A stretch of DNA of 21,721 nucleotides from Saccoglossus kowalevskii (GCF_000003605.2 NW_003121166.1:1-21721); one strand, 5' to 3'. Shown: positions 1 through 10,201, numbered from the stretch's first letter. The notes: generated by a model not told the origin, from the sequence alone. Program-made: numbers and translations.

Positions 1-23
1 TCGTGAAGACTGGGGGCCCCCCC

Positions 24-111
24 GCTTTGAACCAAGCTCTGTTAAGCTTTCCTACGCTTTGAGTCAAGCTTTGCTGAGCTTTGTTACGCTTTGTTAAGCT
101 TTGATACGATC
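24..111. repeat. 10-bp-phased GCTTTG tandem array
   Basis: GCTTT or GCTCT begins at 24, 36, 46, 56, 68, 78, 88 and 98, so the spacing is 10 bp with two 12-bp steps. The consensus unit is close to GCTTTGTTAA, alternating with GCTTTGTTAC. Several units contain the HindIII palindrome AAGCTT. The unit length is not a multiple of three, so this is not a repeated peptide. The array begins next to a G5C7 run at 12-23 and may extend left of the window. It is probably a minisatellite or the end of a mobile element; nothing seen decides between them. Confidence 0.75.
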
Positions 112-137
112 TCGTGGCGCTTTAATCAATTCGTGAC

Positions 138-182
138 AGAGCGCCCCAAATTTTTAAACAGTTTAAAAATTTTTGGCGCTCT
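138..182. repeat. 45-bp near-perfect inverted repeat (hairpin)
   Basis: Arms of 22 bp at 138-159 and 161-182 surround a single A at 160. The arms pair at 20 of 22 positions, with the only mismatches where CC at 145-146 faces TT at 174-175. The outer part is GC-rich (AGAGCGCC) and the inner part AT-rich (AAATTTTTAAAC). Such a structure can extrude as a cruciform or fold as a stem in RNA. It sits in the same GC-rich block as the decamer array and a second inverted repeat at 254-289, so all three are probably one element. Confidence 0.8.
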
Positions 183-253
183 TGCCGAATGTCCCACTTT
201 ACTCCAAGCTTTCCCACGATCTATTACGACCCTGACGCTGTTACACTTTGGTG

Positions 254-311
254 CCGCTTTGCACGCCGCTTTAAAGCGCCGTCAAAGCGCCATCAAAGCG
301 CCGTTGGTGTG
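254..311. repeat. Inverted and direct repeats of CAAAGCGCC / GCGCTTTG
   Basis: The centre is the perfect 12-bp palindrome CGCTTTAAAGCG. Flanking sequence extends it to an imperfect inverted repeat of about 36 bp (254-289). CAAAGCGCC then repeats directly at 283 and 294. These words are the reverse complement of the GCTTTG words of the array at 24-111, so the block from 24 to 311 has one repeat in array form at its left and its inverse at its right, with the 45-bp hairpin between. This resembles a foldback element, which is inference. Confidence 0.6.
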
Positions 312-329
312 AACTAAGCATAAGATCTG

Positions 330-1430
330 GGGGGAAAGCAAATGGGTAACCGTACCTTGAAAATTCTTTTTATACCCTATATCGCGTTTTCCTGAAAGTA
401 AATTGTATGACGTATTCAGTGCGTGCTTGAATTAAATCACTTTACAAATATTGTGATTTTTTCTATGCAATGCAGCAACTACAAACTTTAACCTAACGTG
501 TTTCCAATAGGGTAGTGACATAGTTACCGTGGTAGGTGTGACGTCACAAATAATACAATAACACCCATTATTGTTAATGTAGGGCACCTTAAATGTGTCT
601 GTTGGTAACATATATACGTAACTTTATCCACATTGTATTACACATACTGAACAGATACAGTCAACGTCAACCGACATATGTGTCCAGTTATATAATATAT
701 TTGGGACAATGTAATTCAGGAAAAGTTACACCATACATATACTTTGTGCCTCAGTAAAATGCTTTAATTATGTGGTATTGGATATGCCCAGAAGAGGGCC
801 CACTATGCTCATTCACATAACGTTTACAACTAGTGTTTATCGAAATTAAAGGGAATGACATAAAACATCTTTTACACGTGGCGGGGTAACCTAGATTTCA
901 TGATATAAATTACAGTTTTCGAAGAATGGGCGATATTATGAGCGTTGCTTGTTGAATTGTGACGTATCATTCATGCGAGAACGGTTTTTGGCTGCATTGG
1001 TTCCCGTACGCAGGGAGTTCTTTCTAAACATAAAAGTAGTTTTTTTTAGCCTCCCATTTCAAAATCCTTTTTTAAAACAATTGTCACTACTATAGGCAAA
1101 GCTTTGAAAATTACAGCTAAACTCTAAATCTAAATTGCTTACTGCTAAGTAATTCATTGAAACAACGCCACAAACCAAATATTAATAGTTTTTGGAAAAC
1201 TTAGGTTAGCCATGGATCAATTTATTATTTGCTGATGTATTATAATTGTGTATTAGTGTCTTTATCATTTTATTATTTGCATACGTGCATATATTCATTA
1301 CGATTTTTGATTTATTTACTTGTGTTGACTTCTTCTGGGACATCGACTAATTAGCGAGATGGGAACAGCGCCTCCAACTGCCAGTTCAAAATATCCTTTC
1401 AAAAATGGCTGACCGCTCACCTTTTTGATT
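330..1430. other. AT-rich stretch without a recognisable gene
   Basis: No frame here gives a credible exon. A perfect CRE octamer TGACGTCA lies at 539-546 within the 10-bp palindrome GTGACGTCAC. A 12-of-14 match to the CTCF-type consensus CCASYAGRKGGCRS lies at 788-801; it may be chance. Nothing else stands out. Confidence 0.5.
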
Positions 1431-1540
1431 TTGTGCCCAATTTTGACTCATTTGGCTCATTTTTGGTCCGTTTGGCTTGTTTTTGGCTAGTTTTAAGTTA
1501 TTTGGCTAGTTTTGGGTCGTTTGGCTCGTTTTGGGTCGTT
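1431..1540. repeat. 19-20-bp tandem array (TTTGGCTCGTTTTGGGTCG type)
   Basis: Five diverged units run through this stretch. The clearest are 1451-1470, 1471-1490, 1501-1519 and 1520-1538, with a half unit at 1491-1500 and a more diverged one at 1431-1450. The last two units differ at only one base, so the right end of the array is the youngest. Each unit is itself two related halves of about 10 bp (TTTGGCTNGT and TTTGGGTCG). It is non-coding as far as can be seen. Confidence 0.75.
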
Positions 1541-1572
1541 CCATGTTTTGTCAATCGATATGGCGGTCATGC

Positions 1573-1637
1573 CATGTTATAGTTACTCGTATTTATTTAT
1601 TGAGCTGTCATGTTAGTTACTCGTATTTATTGAGCTG
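1573..1637. repeat. Direct duplication, 35 and 29 bp
   Basis: The words CATGTTA, GTTACTCGTATTTAT and TGAGCTG occur in the same order at 1573-1607 and 1609-1637. The first copy is longer through an extra TA and an extra TTTA. This looks like a local tandem duplication followed by small indels. Confidence 0.75.
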
Positions 1638-1715
1638 CAAACTAAATCTTCTCGAGAAATTTATTTCTATGACGTGGCGATTTTCAATGTCGTTAACAAA
1701 TTTGATATAGTTTTA

Positions 1716-1745
1716 TTTCGTTTCGTTTCATTTCGTTTCGTTTCG
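1716..1745. repeat. (TTTCG)n microsatellite, six units
   Basis: Six pentamers in register, five TTTCG and one TTTCA (1726-1730). It follows closely on the two preceding arrays, making 1430-1745 a cluster of three independent tandem repeats. Confidence 0.85.
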
Positions 1746-1749
1746 TGGA

Positions 1750-2530
1750 AAAGACTAAGCGGCGGATTATACCGACGTTAGCGACCGAGAATAACACGGC
1801 TTTTCGGTAAGTTTATCATTGTCAAATGCAACGAAAGTCATTTTTATGTTAATATTGTGGCTCGAATGGTTCGAGTTTAGATCGTTATTTTGCGTAGTTA
1901 TTCTGGGAGTGATGATTTTGTTCCCATCGGTTCGACCGAACACCGGTGTCTTTTTTCCAGTCGCTTGCCCTGGAGACGGGTGATGTTTTGGTGACGATCG
2001 GGCCAAAATCGTCTACGGTATTGAAGCCATAGCTGTAAATATTCATCAAATTGTATCAACATTTTGTACAATATACAATAACTCTTTATTAAAGTAATTG
2101 AGCTGATTTGGACTGGAATAACATATTTTTTATTTGGAACACATCCCAATTGATCAGGAAATATTTTTTTTGCTCAAATTTTCTGCGTCGATGCCGTGGG
2201 CCGGTGACTGTTATACAATTTAAAATCAGTTTGCATTGTTTACTATAGCTGTTTACAGTGTTATAATCATTACGATTTACTTATTTTTTTGCTTCCATTC
2301 TAGATAAGTATGCTCAGTGTTTGATGTAAAATTGGAGCGATGACTGAATGAACGAACCTTGGCTGGCGAAGATGTATCTGGAAGTGTACACATTTGTTGG
2401 AAGTGAAAAAAATATTCAATGTAATGACAAAAATTGTAAAATGCTGTGGAATTTCTTTTGTAAATAGAAATATACTAGCAATTTTCTATTAATGGTTTAT
2501 TCAAGTGGGCAAAATATAATGTACAGAAAG
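1750..2530. other. Gene-free stretch
   Basis: Overlapping minus-strand open frames at 1767-2006 and 1898-2149 carry no recognisable domain and are probably chance. No RNA gene or strong repeat was seen. GGTTCGA words at about 1868 and 1925 lack a matching A box or acceptor stem upstream, so they are not tRNA genes. Confidence 0.45.
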
Positions 2531-2549
2531 ATTGCCCGTATACACTGAA

Positions 2550-2602
2550 AAGTAAGCAACCGACAGCCTGTATAAAAGGGGGGGCTGTGATTGGCTGTTA
2601 CT
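2550..2602 (+). promoter_or_regulatory. TATAAAAGG element inside an imperfect inverted repeat
   Basis: TATAAAAGG at 2571-2579 is a canonical strong TATA sequence and runs into a G run. The flanks form an imperfect inverted repeat: AAGTAAGC through ACAGCC on the left, GGCTGTG through GTTACTT on the right. No open frame with a recognisable product follows within range, so promoter activity is unproven. It may instead belong to a decayed mobile element, since an A-rich tract follows at 2665-2760. Confidence 0.3.
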
Positions 2603-2664
2603 TCCGTTAGATTTGAACGGGACTTACATAGGCGTCGGATCAGATGTAGGTAGGGCGGAATTGA

Positions 2665-2760
2665 AAAACAAATCACAAAATCAAAATCAAAGTAAAATAA
2701 TAAAATAAAAAGGCAATAATAACAAATATAATAAAAAATAAAATTAAAATAAGTTTATAG
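2665..2760 (+). repeat. A-rich low-complexity tract
   Basis: Close to 100 bases are dominated by AAAAT, AAAATC and ATAAAA words, with very few C or G. It resembles a decayed poly(A)-like tail of a retroposon whose body would be the GC-richer 2530-2664, but no known element could be recognised there. Confidence 0.5.
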
Positions 2761-2803
2761 CCAAAATAATTAAAACCCGTACACTACATCAGATTTTAAT
2801 CTG

Positions 2804-2857
2804 ATGCGCCCTCTGTCGACGTCGACATATATGTGTAGTTTTCGATAGAGGGTGCAA
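2804..2857. repeat. Inverted repeat with GCGCCCTCT arms
   Basis: Arms at 2804-2819 and 2842-2857 match at 13 of 16 positions and carry GCGCCCTCTGTCGA against TCGATAGAGGGTGC. The loop holds GTCGAC repeated and a TATATG core. Just outside, CATCAGATT and AATCTGATG (2787-2806) form a second perfect 9-bp-arm hairpin. The layout suits a small foldback or MITE remnant. The same AGAGGGC core recurs near 794 and 16363. Confidence 0.5.
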
Positions 2858-2860
2858 CTT

Positions 2861-3440
2861 TCAGTACTTCCTCGGATGGACTGAGTACAGAGATTATTAA
2901 ATGTGACTGTACCTCGAGAGACAAATCAGAAATACAATATCTTGTCATAAAATTTATTTAGTGTTTTGCCTAAGTTTTGACTTTGATGCAAATTGTTCAC
3001 CATATCCTGATGACGCAGTTAAGTTTGATGTCTACCAACGAAGACAGTGTAGAACTGAATTTATCCCTTCACTTGTTGCGGCGGGTTGCTACACATCACA
3101 TCCATGTCTCGAATATTTACTTTGGCACACGCAGTTCATTGGGAAACTGATTATTATTATAGATTATTGCCTTTGTATAGTTAAATATGAATATGAAATG
3201 AAATACTAATTTATTTTGAAAATGTTTCTCATAATTGGCAATACACATACACATATGATTTTATTAGAATAAAATGTACACGTTTTCTTACTAACAGGAA
3301 TATGTGCAGATGAAATAATCAAGGATTAAGTATTCCAGCTCTGCGTTTTTGCCGGCGTCTTTAGGCAGACTAACTCAAAAATTGTAAATATATAGATTCA
3401 CATACAATTTCGAGAACCCATTAAGTGTTACTGGATATGT
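2861..3440. other. Gene-free stretch
   Basis: A plus-strand open frame of 82 codons at 2961-3209 has no recognisable domain. No repeat or RNA gene was seen. Confidence 0.45.
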
Positions 3441-3442
3441 GT

Positions 3443-3850
3443 GAGCGGTTACCATGAAAACATCTATTTCGGGAATGATTTTCATTGACAACTCAACAAG
3501 TTTTGGATGGATTATCATGAAATTTGCAGAAGAGGTTTAACTGATACAAGAACGAATGTATTAAAATTGGGTAGAGATGTAGTTCTGAGTGTCGTGGAAA
3601 CAACAATTTCGATAATGATTTCTCGTTAATTCTCGGATTCTTGTGAAATTGTCAATAGTAATTGTCCGTTACAAAAGGGCAATCCTAATTACATTTTGGT
3701 AGCGGTGTGATTGCTATGGAAAAAGTTTGGGAATGACTTTTCATTTATAACACAAAAAAAGATTATCGTGACATTTCCATGCGATTACTTTGACAAACAA
3801 CTTTCAATCGGTAAGAGGTTAGTTAGATTTGTATCTTGATTTGTTTTGAA
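3443..3850 (+). repeat. Degenerate tandem repeat, unit about 120-140 bp, three copies
   Basis: Three copies begin near 3443, 3587 and 3701. Each opens with a purine-rich GAGCGG-like word, then an ATGGAAAC-like word (CCATGAAAAC, CGTGGAAACA, CTATGGAAAA), then a run into GGGAATGATTTTCATT. The AATGA anchors lie at 3474, 3614 and 3732. Later shared words include ATTATCATGAAATTTGC against ATTATCGTGACATTTCC, and ATTAAAATTGGGTAGAG against ATTACATTTTGGTAGCG. The copies are old and diverged. The GTTACCATGAAAAC word resembles the RFX X-box half-site pair, which is suggestive only. Confidence 0.5.
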
Positions 3851-4233
3851 AGAATTGACCCTAAGACATGAACTGAGTGATTAGACTTTAGTAGCAATCT
3901 ACATCCAGTTACTACGGGGATAGTAAATTGGCGGATTCTTCACCATTGCCTAGTATGGTCATTTTCCGATCCTTTGAATATTGAAGCAACGTCTTGTCCC
4001 ACCCCCAATAGAAGCTTATACAAATATTATCAAGATGTCAAAAAGGTACATACATAGTGTGGAAAAGTAATTTGCATCTGTGATGGAGGTTTGCGCTCTT
4101 GGAAAGTGATACATGTCCTAAAATGTACAATATTAAACAGAATGGTTATTTGTATGACTTTACATACATTTTCAAGTTGTAAGTATACGTTAATTGATTG
4201 GATGAATTGCGTATTAAAAATGTATGTTAATCT

Positions 4234-4304
4234 TTTCATTATACTTTTATATGATTTTAACAGGTAAGTATTACGATATTGTTTTATTATTTTATTATTA
4301 ACAG
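4234..4304 (+). promoter_or_regulatory. Candidate recursive splice site (3'ss directly abutting 5'ss)
   Basis: A U-rich tract (21 pyrimidines in the 30 bases at 4231-4260) runs into TTTTAACAG at 4263, immediately followed by GTAAGTAT at 4264-4271. CAGGTAAGTAT is an 11-of-11 match to the U1 snRNA complement. A second acceptor-like TTATTATTAACAG ends at 4304. An AG abutting GTAAGT with a pyrimidine tract is the known layout of recursive splice points in long animal introns. Alternatives are a real 41-nt micro-intron (4264-4304) or chance. No exon is recognisable on either side, which fits a position deep in an intron. Confidence 0.35.
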
Positions 4305-5640
4305 ATTAATGCAGAAAAAACAAACATTATAACCCCACAGAAAGGCCATCTCTCTGCGTCTCATATAACTGATTCACAAGCACGTAAAGGTAGAATTCAA
4401 TTTCAATTCAACTTTTAGTTTTCAAGTTTTGACTTTAGTGTAAAATATCCTTTGTGTTATCAGGCCCATTACTTACACGTCTATTTGTACTGCTGTAATG
4501 TATCGACATTTTGGCTATAGAGATGGCGTATAACATATCTTAGGCCATAGAAACGTATATACTAACTAAGTTTTAAACCGAAACCACCTGGTAGTGATAT
4601 CTCCATTTATAATGCGCAATTGTAAATCGCTCTCCAGATCCTTGAACTTGAGTTTGACGTTCTCACACCATTTTTCTGAGTTGCACATGTTAAACTGTAC
4701 TGTGAATAAATAGTTATAAAATGCAATTGTCAAGGCACAGTATGAAAACAATGACTCCTTTCTGTTTTTATTATTTAGAAATATTCTTATTGTGTTTGAT
4801 ATTACAGCAGGTACAGCGTTAAGAGTGAAATGTATCATACACCTTGTGTTAGTAAAAAAAGATTTTATTATAACTGGGGTTATACACAAACTCATGGTTG
4901 AAAGGCGTTTCATTGAGAGCTACTGATGGTTGATGACATCTACTTTGCGGAATTCATCAAAAAATTTCCATCACAGGAGAAAATAGTGCAATAGGTTGAT
5001 TGCAGCACAAAATGTATGTAACCCGCTTTGTTTGGAAAAAATAGTCGGTGAATTAAAAATCTGTTCACTGTCTCTGTACACACACCATTGAATGTATTCA
5101 ATATGCGTAGTATGTATACATGTGGGTATCTGAGTGGCATGTTTTCCAACGTTTTCAACTAGTAAATAAATTGTATCAGACGGAGGAATAAAACACTTGA
5201 AAGGGCACGGCGGCTGTGAAAGACCGAGGTAATGATGACGAGAAAATGTCCTTTTCATGACACTGTGAATTTCAAAATATTCACTAAATTCGTAAAACAT
5301 GAGAACAATGGATATTATATATTTGAGCAAAAATATCTAGTCGAATGAATAGACACGGCAAAAAAAGTGCGATACTGTTTTTCAAAATATGAAAATAACA
5401 ACAGATGAAGTGGACGATTAACAGAGAATGAAATCTGCTTTATAGAAGACTGTTGAGATCGTTATTCGTCTAGAGACTACTCAACCTCAAAATATCATAA
5501 ATCAAATGTCTTTAAAGCAAGAGCAATATTCCCTTGGCAGTTATTGGCAGTGATTTGGTGGAATAAAAGAGAGAGGACTTGAGAATTGTTAAATCAAAAT
5601 TAAAGGCACATATACGAAAATATAAAAACGAAATCCCCGA
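4305..5640. other. AT-rich stretch without a recognisable gene
   Basis: The two longest minus-strand open frames (4566-4913, 115 codons, and 4971-5330, 119 codons) show no domain, no repeated pattern and no splice-bounded structure. Their length is within what chance gives in this composition. No RNA gene or repeat was recognised. Confidence 0.45.
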
Positions 5641-5777
5641 TTCGGACAGGCAACTCGGAAAATGCACCTCGGCACTGTGAGCAGGAAAACTCGGAAACGT
5701 TATCCAGACGACGACGAATTTATTATTTGTATGAGTGACTATAATATTAATTACGTAACCTTCTCAATATTATATAA

Positions 5778-5822
5778 AATAAAGTCGTAAAAACGGTTAT
5801 TGTTGTGTGTTTCTGTTTTTCT
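5778..5822 (+). terminator. Candidate poly(A) signal with GU-rich downstream element
   Basis: AATAAA at 5778-5783 is followed, at the usual distance, by the GU/U-rich TTATTGTTGTGTGTTTCTGT (5797-5816) and a T run. The combination matches the animal cleavage and polyadenylation layout better than the many isolated AATAAA words in this AT-rich sequence. No coding exon was found upstream, so a transcript ending here is unproven. Confidence 0.3.
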
Positions 5823-8800
5823 TTTCGTAAGGGGAATCAAGTATTTCAGGCCCTTCAGCCTATACTACATATGATGTTACCCTGCAGGCCATGTTGGCAT
5901 TCACCTTTTACTTTTGGTGGTTGTTTTTGTTTTGTTTTGTTGTGTATAATGCTTGTTTCGTCTTGTACATTTTTGTAAAGGGCGAGCAAACTAAACATTT
6001 TCTGTGTAAATGAAAGTAAGATTTGAGAAGCTCCGGTATAAAACTTGTTTTAATTGCATACGGGGTCGGGGGAAATGTAATCCTGCTTCGGAAAACGCAT
6101 AGCGACCCTGATATTGGGAATCTGTGGAGGCAGGAATAGGGAATTTATACTATTTTTTCACATGGAACAAACAACAGCGATTATATTTCGTATATAATTA
6201 GAAGTGTCTTTAGGCAATGTAGAAACTGAAATGTCAGGTAAATGCGTTGAGTCACAAGTGTAATTGGAAAATGTGACATTGGTTATGGGTAATCGCTATG
6301 CACCAAATCAGGGTATACAGCAAGTTAATTCCATTTATCATTTGGATTTTTTTTTCTGTATTCAAATTGTTCCCATTGGAGCCTAATTATTAGTGGTAAT
6401 CTAACTACACCACTGAATTTTTTTTGTAATAATTATAGATTTTCTAGTTTAAAATGTTTGCCTCATTAATACTTATGCTCAGTCAACAATACCAATTTTC
6501 AGAAAATGGTTGATGTCTTTCACAAACATAATATATAACTTGACATTTGTGTAAAAAGACATACATATACTCTGTACATTCAAATGACCATAATAGAGTG
6601 GTTTTAAAATAATAATCACCGTTTAACAATCATCTGGTCTTAGAAGCGGTTTACATATATGTACCGTATTGATTTTCGTGTGTCGGATAAACTTTGTCGG
6701 TTGTCTTATGTATAATGGCCCTAGTCAAATTGAAATAAAAAAATTAGAAATACAAAAATGTATTACAACACGTGGACAAAATTCTTTTCACATACTGTAC
6801 TGACTGAATTTGTCAAACGCTATATTTAAGATTTAGGGGTTGTGACTTCTTATATATAAGCGGTATTGGGCAATTGTATATAATATCTGTCTGAGTTCCA
6901 ACGAGATCTACATCTATTGTCTGCTTCATATTTTCTAACTCAATGTAGTAGCTACCAGCATATACATATACAGATTCCCACTAGTATGTTTTATTCAACC
7001 CATCATTTTATTTGCATTTTCGTCGATTGTGAACGCGTGACCCTGGTTTTCAGGAAGGTTGGAGAGAGACACGATCGTACCCTTATTAGCTATCCTCATC
7101 AGCTGCTAAACATCTATCATTCTATCAAAGTCTATCACTAACATCTAGATATTTTATTTGTCCGACTTACATAAAACTAATCGTATATCTTTAGTACTCA
7201 CTTACACGTACAACCCGTTCAGTTATTGTCACAGTGTTCGTAATATCGGATTTTGTGAATCTTTACTTTTATGAAAATCAGATGAAACCAAACATTTATG
7301 CACGTCACTTCCTATTACGGCTTTTAGACGAGACACCACTATTTGCGATCGTATGGTAAGCACAGTTTTGCAAACGGACATGTATCATTCGAGTTGTACA
7401 AGTTTCAGCAAATATTTCGTTCATTGCGTTGCCGAGCTTGAATTGTTTGTTTCATATGCATATGTACTTTAATTGTGATTACAATAAAATTAATAACATA
7501 AAACTTCTAATACAATTATTTGTCTAAAATATTACATCAATATCAGTCGTTCTTTTAAGTAGGGTTTTCAGTGACGTCATGATTTTGATCTGAATCAGTG
7601 ACAGAAATGAACCACGGTCTGGTTTTTCTTTGGTTTTATAAACAATTAACGCTGACATCTGAAAAAAGTGGTCAGAAATGTTGTTGTATATTATATCCTT
7701 AAACTGTAAAAATTGCATTCCATTATAAAGAGCCATCAAAGAAATACCCGGTTACAAATTTGAAGATCAATGGAAACTCTCGGCAGTTACTGTTTTATAA
7801 ATCTTGGCCAGGCACATTGACACATGTTGTCTAAATATAGCTGCAGTTGTCAGCGGCTACTCAGTGGAGATATGGGCCGTATCAATATTTAAATTGACGA
7901 AGAATCCCCGGAGTTGTGCTAAAAACAAGATTTTAACTTGATTGTTTTCAATATTCTGAGCAACATTTTCATGATTGTCGTCCATAAACATGAGATACAA
8001 TAATCATAGTTATTAAATATTGTAATATTTTGATGATATGTCCCTCCGAAGACGTGCGTGGGGACATATTTTCAAGCCGAGGTGCATGCGTCTCACTGCA
8101 TTCGCGTACTTTTTGTAAAATCTGCTGGCAGCCATTGTCTAGTTTACAACGCATTGTGATTATATTTCAAATTTATCAACTATCACGATCGTTCCGATAA
8201 TAATACTGCAAAATTTGTGAAATTGGTAAGCTGCTTCTATGTTTTTTTAATAGCTGTTCAAATACAATCATCACTGTGTTTATTCAGTAACTATACATTT
8301 TCTTGTTATTGTAGTATGATGGCAGATCAGTAATAACTCAAATAGATATTTATTCCGTCGTCAGACAGACTAAAAATGACAACATGTTCAATGTGAGGCA
8401 AGTTGCTGATCATCCCCGAGAATGTTATCCAGCTATCAACTAACTCTACATTATATAACAAAAGAATAAAAAGCTAAACAGTTGACAAATTCAAGAAGAA
8501 ATAAATAAATTATGTTTGCAGTACATGAATTTAGCAGGTTGTTCTGTTTTTCAATGTAGTACTTTAGTCTCAAATATTTATATTAATAAAGTGGTTTCCA
8601 TTGATTCAGGCATTTCAGTTTCACACAATGTTCAAATGTATAGTTCGCAATGGTATTCCAGTCGAATTTGGCCTAAGTTACTTGATAAATTCACAAAAAT
8701 GACAATCAATTATTTTTCGTTGGTGTAATTTATTCATATTAATTTAATATCATATTTATATGACGACACATTAACCGGGTAACAGTTGACTGGTAAGATT

Positions 8801-9290
8801 CAGTAGATCTTTTTTTCTGACATCATTTGCTGAAAATGTCATGCAATTCGGTTGAGAAAAAGTGAAGTTATACAAGTTTTTGTCATACATTTAGTGTCAC
8901 TGTAAAAAATAGTGTCTGAAATACTGATCATTAAGTGCTGTAACTTTTCAACAAGACCTCCGAGTTAGATCATGCAAAGTGCATTGTACCGCTCTTGCAC
9001 TATTTAAGAGTACGTGACCCAGTTACATGGGAGAGACGACGCTTCGCTTCGGTGATCGCTTAGTTGAAGGATATTAAAATCGTCTAACCAGAAGCACACC
9101 ACTCTCATATTCCACCTCCTGTTGGTATTAATGATGTAAGCACCACAGGTGTGATTGTTGTTACAGAAAAGTCTGTCATCAGCCAATTCGGTTCTTTGTC
9201 TCCAACTTGCATAACATTTCATTTGCCTAGATTGATTTATTTGTGCCCCCTCCCCTGGATATCGAGTATTTTTTTTCATTTAGTTTTTTG
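5823..9290. other. Long AT-rich stretch without a recognisable gene
   Basis: Nothing in either strand gives a recognisable exon, RNA gene or mobile element. Small items seen: a CRE octamer TGACGTCA at 7572-7579, the 12-bp palindrome CATATGCATATG at about 7454, and donor-like CAGGTAAAT near 6234. Open frames at 6917-7141, 7524-7739, 7969-8154, 8516-8728 and 9004-9279 have no recognisable features. Confidence 0.45.
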
Positions 9291-9305
9291 TTACATACAA
9301 AGGAA

Positions 9306-9384
9306 ACGATCGCTTTTCCTTTTTATCCCTCTGTCTCCCTGCTTGTCGTGTTGTGCTTATTACTCGTGATCGGGCAAATTCTGC
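9306..9384. repeat. Dispersed repeat, copy 1
   Basis: A 79-base stretch aligns without gaps to 10886-10964 at about 62 of 79 positions by hand count. Shared blocks include CCTTTTTAT, GTCTCCCTGCTT, CTTATTA and CAAATTCTGC. The similarity probably continues more weakly to about 9427. It lies in a T-rich open frame, and substitutions fall on all codon positions, so it is not a conserved coding exon. The family is not recognised. Confidence 0.65.
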
Positions 9385-9429
9385 ACAAGCAGTTTACACT
9401 GAAGAAAGCTGTCATATTAAAGAATGATG

Positions 9430-10200
9430 ATTTCACGCAATGATTTCGATATAATCATCGATGGCTTACAAACCAGTAATTACTTGTAATGAACGTGAAA
9501 TTGAACTTTTGTCCCCAATTCTCAGTTTGTGATATGCCAATATTCCTACACCATATAAGAAATTGTCAACATTTTGATCCTGGCTGTATAATAGAAGACT
9601 CATATCCTTCGAGCCACCTTCCCAACCATCACATATAGGCTACCATCGCTTCAAATGTCTTCATCTATTTCAAATCTAGAGAATGAAAAAATAGTAGGAA
9701 GTCAAGTAACTCGATATCAAAGCCAATAACTCTCACATCATGGCTCCTCTTGCCACATTCACCGAGTACAATTCTTCTCGGAAATGTATTTAAACGTGTC
9801 GCTGCAGACACAATCAGACATCAAGTTTAAAATGTTTTAAATTTCATCTTTACGAGTCAACATTATTAACTACTACGTATTTAATGGGGTGAATGTAAAC
9901 GAGATTCGAGACCAATTCTATAAACGAATTGTTGATCCAGTTGATTACTCGCTTATTCTCTGACACTGAAATCTCGTTACTAATTCTAATCATAAATATG
10001 TAAAAGCTGATATTGTACAAGACGATGTTTTTTTTTACTACAATGTGGATTAGAATATATAATGACATTTATAAACTAGCCCCCTTTATTTGCTATTCGT
10101 GTTGCTTGAATCGTAGATTTATTAATTGACGATTCTTGATTACTTTCGGATTGTATATACGTTTATATCATATCACGTGCGGTACAGGCTATGAGTCTTG
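9430..10200. other. Gene-free stretch
   Basis: No coding, RNA or repeat signal was found. The minus-strand open frame at 9850-10068 has no recognisable domain. Confidence 0.45.
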
Positions 10201-10201
10201 C

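Noticed and set aside
91-312. Plus-strand open frame of 73 codons
   Set aside because: It starts at TTG inside the decamer array and crosses both inverted repeats; the repeat structure explains the sequence better than coding.
1862-1935. GGTTCGA words as tRNA B boxes
   Set aside because: No A box, acceptor stem or cloverleaf arms at the right distances.
4566-4913. Minus-strand open frame of 115 codons
   Set aside because: No domain, signal or family resemblance; length is within chance for this composition and no splice-bounded exon fits.
4971-5330. Minus-strand open frame of 119 codons
   Set aside because: No recognisable domain and no supporting promoter; overlaps another chance frame.
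5549-5570. TGGCAGTG resembling the miR-34 seed
   Set aside because: Agreement ends after the seed and no precursor hairpin is visible.
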